Below, in pieces: positions 58,207-64,000 of a DNA stretch of 64,000 nt. The stretch is from Lophius americanus. Its lineage: Eukaryota > Chordata > Actinopteri > Lophiiformes > Lophiidae. The DNA lies in contig JBBDHG010000026.1 of the NCBI GenBank assembly GCA_037951165.1, positions 478,501 to 542,500 of the forward strand. Reading direction: 5' to 3'. The notes below the pieces were generated by a model. That model saw only the letters and a list, made by a program, of their open reading frames with translations, searched no databases and was not told the origin of the DNA. A program made the translations under genes and the position numbers. Position 1 is the first letter of the stretch. Every line of letters starts with the position of its first letter.

Positions 58207-58759
58207 TTATGTCCACGGAAAGTTGGGAATATTATGGAATCATCGCCGCCAGCGCCGCGTCGGCTTCTGCAGGTCCTTCGCGTAAACTCAAAAACTGTAC
58301 TCAGAAAATAGTTCATGGATAATTTTTATACCTAAATAGACCTTAGTGCGAGGAAGAACTGGGTCGAAGTTGTATTTTTCTGATGCTATAGGGAGCTGTA
58401 GCACCAAAAATATTTTGGGGGATAAATTCTCAAGCAATGTTCTGATTTCGCCCACATTTGATTCTTATGAATCAACTCGAGGAAACTTATCCTGTATATA
58501 TCATATTTTACTCTAAAAGTTCACATTGTAGTCAAAGGGGGGGGGGAATTTTTTATGAAAAAAGTAGTTCTTCAGATATAACTTCCTAACCGTTGGACCG
58601 ATTAAAACCAAATCTACCCCTGTTACGTCCCAGTCATGTTTAGGGCATGGGAGATTAACGTCTATCCTGTTGTATCAGTGAGTCACATTTAATTTGAGGG
58701 GTTCAATCAGGAGGATTGAGTGCAAAACGCAGTGGATTATCGGCTTTTCGGGGTGATAC
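58207..58759 (+). mobile_element. Family A copy A9, full length with both termini
   Basis: About 553 bp. The left end TATGTCCACGGAAAGTTGGG and right end CGGCTTTTCGGGGTGATACC are inverted family termini. Interior landmarks in order: GTTCATGGATAATTTTTATA, CCTTAGTGCGAGGAAGAACT, TATAGGGAGCTG, ATGAATCAACTCGAGGAAAC, TTACTCTAAAAGTTCACATT, a G-run AGGGGGGGGGGAATTTT, CTAACCGTTGGACCGATTAA and GAGGGGTTCAATCAGGAGGA. No coding capacity. Confidence 0.75.
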
Positions 58760-59551
58760 CCTCGCCAACCTTGTGCTGCACAATAACCGGACCCAAATGC
58801 AAACAGCATGGCAGGCAAGAGGTTCCTTTGAAGAATTTTAATATGCTCATAATTCCAAATGTAGGCAAACAGAGGAAAATCCAAAAAGCTGAATACGAGA
58901 AGCTCAATATATATCCATGCATAATTATGAAAATACATCTATATTTTAAGACTACTTATACGTTTAAATTCCTCGTATGCAGATAGACTTTCCTAGATCG
59001 AGATCACTTCTACAACAAAAATGAAAAGAGACAATCTCCAGCCAACCCATGTCGGATCTTCAGCATCGTGTTCACCTCATAAATGAAGAGACGACTACGG
59101 AAACAATCAGTAATCAGCGGACTTACCCCGCTTCATTGAAAATCAGTAGGTTTCTACTGGCTGGTTGCTCGAGGTGTAACAGTAGCCTCAGGGTGCACAG
59201 CTAGGGATCCTTGAGGCTGCCACGAGGACGCATGGTGAGTAATGGAGGCCTGCGCTCGCCACTAACCTGCAGCCTTTGATCCGTAGAAACGGAGACGCAC
59301 ACATCGACAAAACAATTAAATAATATCACGCGTATTTCTGCACGACATGCATTCACGTAATTACTGAGAGGCGGGTAAATATGAGAACGGTCAAACTCTC
59401 CGTCAGAAATATCAATCAGGCAAGAGCAGAAAGTGGAAAGAATAAGAATGAGAGAATTAAATTATGATTAAATGTTCTGTTAGCAGAAGGTTCAGTCTTT
59501 GTCTCTTTGACCCAGACAGGAAGTGGAAGTCGTTTGAAGAATTCCCCATGA
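58760..59551. other. Unique DNA, no gene seen
   Basis: Short overlapping frames on both strands at 58675-58986 have no known domain. Confidence 0.35.
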
Positions 59552-59760
59552 AAACTTGTTATAATAATTATAATAGTAACTTTATTTGTAGAGCAACTTT
59601 TATAGAAGAAGAAAATTCTTGCGCTTACAGTTTAAATGAAGATATAAAAATTTACTAGCTGAAGTTAATTATCTAAATTTAAGTTTAAGATTAAAGCACT
59701 TTAAGGCAAAAATAACAAACCCTAAAAAGAGAATTATTGGAGATTTAAAAGAAAAAACAC
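59552..59760 (-). mobile_element. LINE/SINE-like 3' tail, minus strand
   Basis: ATAATAATTATAATAGTAAC, TTTATTTGTAGAGCAACTTT and TATAGAAG resemble the reversed tail form ...AAAAGTTGCTCTACAAATAAAGTTACTATTATTAT common in fish interspersed repeats. TTAAAGCACTTTAAGGCAAA further right fits the 'cell-size' part of such tails. Diverged. Confidence 0.45.
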
Positions 59761-61189
59761 ATCAATAAATATTTTCAATTTGAATTAAAAGACTCAAAAA
59801 TACTTAATTTAATTTCGGTTACTAGTTGAAGTAGTTCCTCTACATTGAGCAACAATTTTCTTTTTTACAGTGAATGATTAAACCCAAAAACTAGTGAAAT
59901 TCTATCTTTGGAAATTCATCACCTGTTTTTCAAAATGAAGTATTTCAAACTTAAATTTTAGATTCATTAATACTTCATTTAAATGAGTTTTACCAGTGAA
60001 CCAATTCTTTCTCTCTTTTTCACACAAAGGAAAACTTCCGCTCGGAGGATTTGTTTGGAGATGATCAGGTGTTCCGGAGCTGAGGCAGCGAGGAGTTGAA
60101 CCGGCGACTCTTCCAGGCTGTACCCTGGAACTTTTTCTCATGAGAGTAAGTGTAGGAAGTAACGTCAAGGTGTCACGTTGTTGGTAAACCCTTTTATTGA
60201 TGTCAAATTTGTCGAATGTCACATTGAAGTCATGATGAAACCGTGTTGTATCCGTAAACATTTGTGATAGCCGGCATTAATATGTGAACAACATGATCTA
60301 TAATCAGCACAAATATTGTGAATATTGAGAGTATTTGTGAATTTGTTTTGGAGGGAAAAATTGATTTTCTTGTTATGAATATGAGAATAGATATATAAGT
60401 TCGATACGATCTTAAACCCATGAAAACCAACAATAATGCTACAGACCTGCTAAGGGCAGATTAGTGCAGCAACTCTTCTGACTCACTTTGGGGTCAAATT
60501 TGATTGATCTTCAATAAGTACCGGCGCTCAATCTAATTTGGGGAAATATTGTTTGCCTTCAGTAATTATGAAAGTAATGATGATACCAATGTTTACATGG
60601 TGAAGGAGTAACATCGTGAGGGTGAAACTGTCATGGTGCAGGAACATAGTGAGGAAACTGATCTGGTCTCTCTGACTGTTTGAATGAATCCTTTAAAATA
60701 TAAATACATTGAAAAGTAAACGTTACAGATCCCCCTTAGAGACACGTAAACCACATTTAAGTAGCCAGCCTTCATTCTGCACATTTACCATTCTGTTTTC
60801 CCCTGCTTTATTTCCTCTATGGCAGAAAAAAACTTAAATATGAGATATTAGAAAATCCCGTAGCTTAAACTGAGCTTTAGGGCAGACTAACACTGTAAGA
60901 GCCGCAATAAATAGGCATAAAGATGCTGAGCGGCACAGCAGTTTAAAGGATAGTTAAAACTACATTACACACGATTCCTTCTTGTAGTTCTTCTCAGTTT
61001 ATACTGTAATTACACACCACAGTCCTGGATAATAATGTTATTGGTGCTTATAACACAAGGAGACACAGCGGGCCCATTTCTAGTTCATCAGCAAGAAGGT
61101 CCACTGGGTCTCTGACATGCAGGACTTTATCTAACTTTATCTATCTCCTCAGCTTCCTCCTAACTATATAAAAACATGACCAAAAAGCA
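59761..61189. other. Unique DNA, no gene seen
   Basis: Includes a weak tRNA-like B-box on the minus strand near 60090 (see rejected list). No exon supported. Confidence 0.35.
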
Positions 61190-61590
61190 GCAATGTTAAT
61201 TAAAGTTATAGGTTCGGCTAAAAAGGAAAGTTTTAAGACCTTTTTTAAATGTGTCAGTCGTCTGTGGAGCCCTCAGATGGTCAGGGATGGCATTCCACAG
61301 ACGAGGGGCAGCAGAACAGAAGGCCCGATCACCCATGGTGCTGAGCTTAGTCCGGGGAAGGTATGAGTGGGTAGAACGGAGGGATCGTGTTGAGGTCAGT
61401 GGGGTGAGTAGTTGTTTTTGGTAGGGGGGTGTATCGTTACCATGGATGCACTGGTGAGTGAGGAGAGAGATCTTACAATCAATCCTGGTGGAGATTGGAA
61501 GCCATGAAGGGAATGAAGAACGGGGGTGATGTGTTCATGTTTACGAACTCTCATCAGGATCCTTGCAGCACTGTTTTCTTTGGAGTGTCA
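61190..61590 (+). mobile_element. Common fish dispersed repeat fragment
   Basis: CGTCTGTGGAGCCCTCAGAT, GGTCAGGGATGGCATTCCAC, AGACGAGGGGCAGCAGAACA, GAAGGCCCGATCACCCATGG, TGCTGAGCTTAGTCCGGGGA, ATGCACTGGTGAGTGAGGAG and AGAGATCTTACAATCAATCC, ending near ATCCTTGCAGCACTGTTTTC. I recall this block as a high-copy sequence in spiny-rayed fish genomes, sometimes predicted as a short hypothetical protein (RGAAEQKARSPMVLSLVRGR). I cannot name its class. Confidence 0.6.
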
Positions 61591-62139
61591 ACACACATAC
61601 TTTTATCTACTCCTTATGGGATGGTTTAATCTGGAGGAGCTGCAGAGAGCTGCGGTAGAAACACTGCAGCTGATGAGTCGATGCGATTCAGGGTTGGAGC
61701 TTTAGGAGTCAGGTGGGTGTGGTCCTTTGACAGGGGGCCCCTCCCAAAATCCACAGCTGCCCTCCTGGAGAGCCATACAGTAGGACATACCAGCAAATAC
61801 GCACTTAGGTAACTAGCAGGGATTCTTCACTTCACTCCCTGGATCAGCAATGAACCGTCAAATGTTTTCTTCACTGACAGGACAGTGAGACCGATCGTTA
61901 GATACAAGATTTAAGTTTTGGATGCATGTATAGAGTTTGTCCACTTACTGCCCAGACAGACTTTCACACACAGGGACATATGATGGAGCAGTGAGCAACG
62001 GGACATGAAGGGCAGAAGGAGGTCGATGGTTCACGCTTCCAGCACCTCTCACCTGGAAAACTAAAAACTAATGATTATTGACTTCCCTCCAGCAAGCGTT
62101 GGGGACGTTCGCCTCAGGCCCTCCACCATCCCCCCCCTC
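61591..62139. other. Unique DNA, no gene seen
   Basis: Mixed composition, no supported exon. Confidence 0.35.
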
Positions 62140-62400
62140 CACACACACACACACACACGCACACTCACACACTCACGCACACATGTATCCACACACACAC
62201 GTACATTACAGAAGTACCGTTGACAGTCGACACATGCAGCCTCAGAGGCAGAAGGCATCGGCCATTTAGCATCATTCTGACGGAAACCACGAACACACAC
62301 ACACACACATTTCGCGTTGACAGACAGGGGTGAATGAGGTTTGGGGGAGGCGTCAAAGGCGGCGTAGACAGAGGTTTGGTGAGGGGTGGGGGGGGGGGGC
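62140..62400. other. (AC)n patches and GC-rich unique DNA
   Basis: Short AC arrays at about 62141-62175 and 62293-62309, and a G run at about 62387-62399. The spacer at about 62205-62290 is complex and repeat-free. Overlapping frames on both strands are probably artefacts. Confidence 0.5.

Positions 62401-64000
<1,600 letters not shown>

Noticed and set aside
60060..60135. Minus-strand GTCGCCGGTTCAACTCC, a B-box-like sequence
   Set aside because: No A-box at the right distance and no tail; too weak for a SINE or tRNA call.

Overview
The window looks like non-coding DNA from a ray-finned fish, most likely a spiny-rayed (acanthomorph) teleost. Evidence: very dense, long (AC)n/(GT)n, (CT)n/(GA)n and tetranucleotide microsatellites, and many degraded fragments of repeats typical of fish genomes (an ATGG-tailed RTE/Rex3-like LINE, L1/Tx1-like and L2/CR1/Rex1-like reverse-transcriptase pieces, tRNA-headed interspersed repeats, hAT-like and piggyBac-like termini). 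I recognise no complete protein gene, no convincing host exon, no tRNA or rRNA gene and no CRISPR array in 64 kb. The open frames are short and many lie in simple repeats. The window is best read as intergenic or long-intron DNA.

Layout. 1-5 kb: mostly unique DNA with AT-rich, CT and GA repeats at the left edge, a candidate regulatory block near 3.3-3.6 kb and one orphan frame with a membrane-like segment at 3.86 kb. 5-10 kb: degraded elements (a perfect 46-bp hairpin, a YADD reverse-transcriptase scrap, the 5' end of a TTAA/CCCTTT element, a full copy of a 515-bp terminal-inverted-repeat element). 10-21 kb: microsatellite-rich unique DNA with a 182-bp (GATA)n array, candidate conserved blocks and two more TTAA-family copies. 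21-33 kb: AT-rich island, four pieces of the 515-550 bp family, LINE tails and a 21-bp minisatellite. 33-46 kb: mostly unique DNA between microsatellite clusters. 46-59 kb: the densest repeat zone (SINE-like head, RTE-like LINE with ATGG tail, L1-like LINE split by another repeat, two further TTAA-family copies, one carrying a nested insertion with an 8/9-bp target repeat). 59-64 kb: AT-rich DNA, one common fish repeat and a 140-bp pure CT tract.

Two dispersed families were reconstructed here by comparing copies within the window, and neither matches a family I can name. 'Family A' (9 copies or fragments) is about 515-550 bp, has termini resembling TATCCCCGAAAAGTC on both sides and is built from two related halves. 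'Family B' (at least 6 copies or fragments) starts TTAACCCTTTAATGTC and ends in the reverse complement of nearly the same sequence, as piggyBac-type elements do, yet four copies carry the same piece of a non-LTR reverse-transcriptase domain (VPQGSILGPLLF). A DNA-transposon-like shell that spread a captured LINE fragment is the most interesting observation. All alignments were done by eye; no database search was possible.
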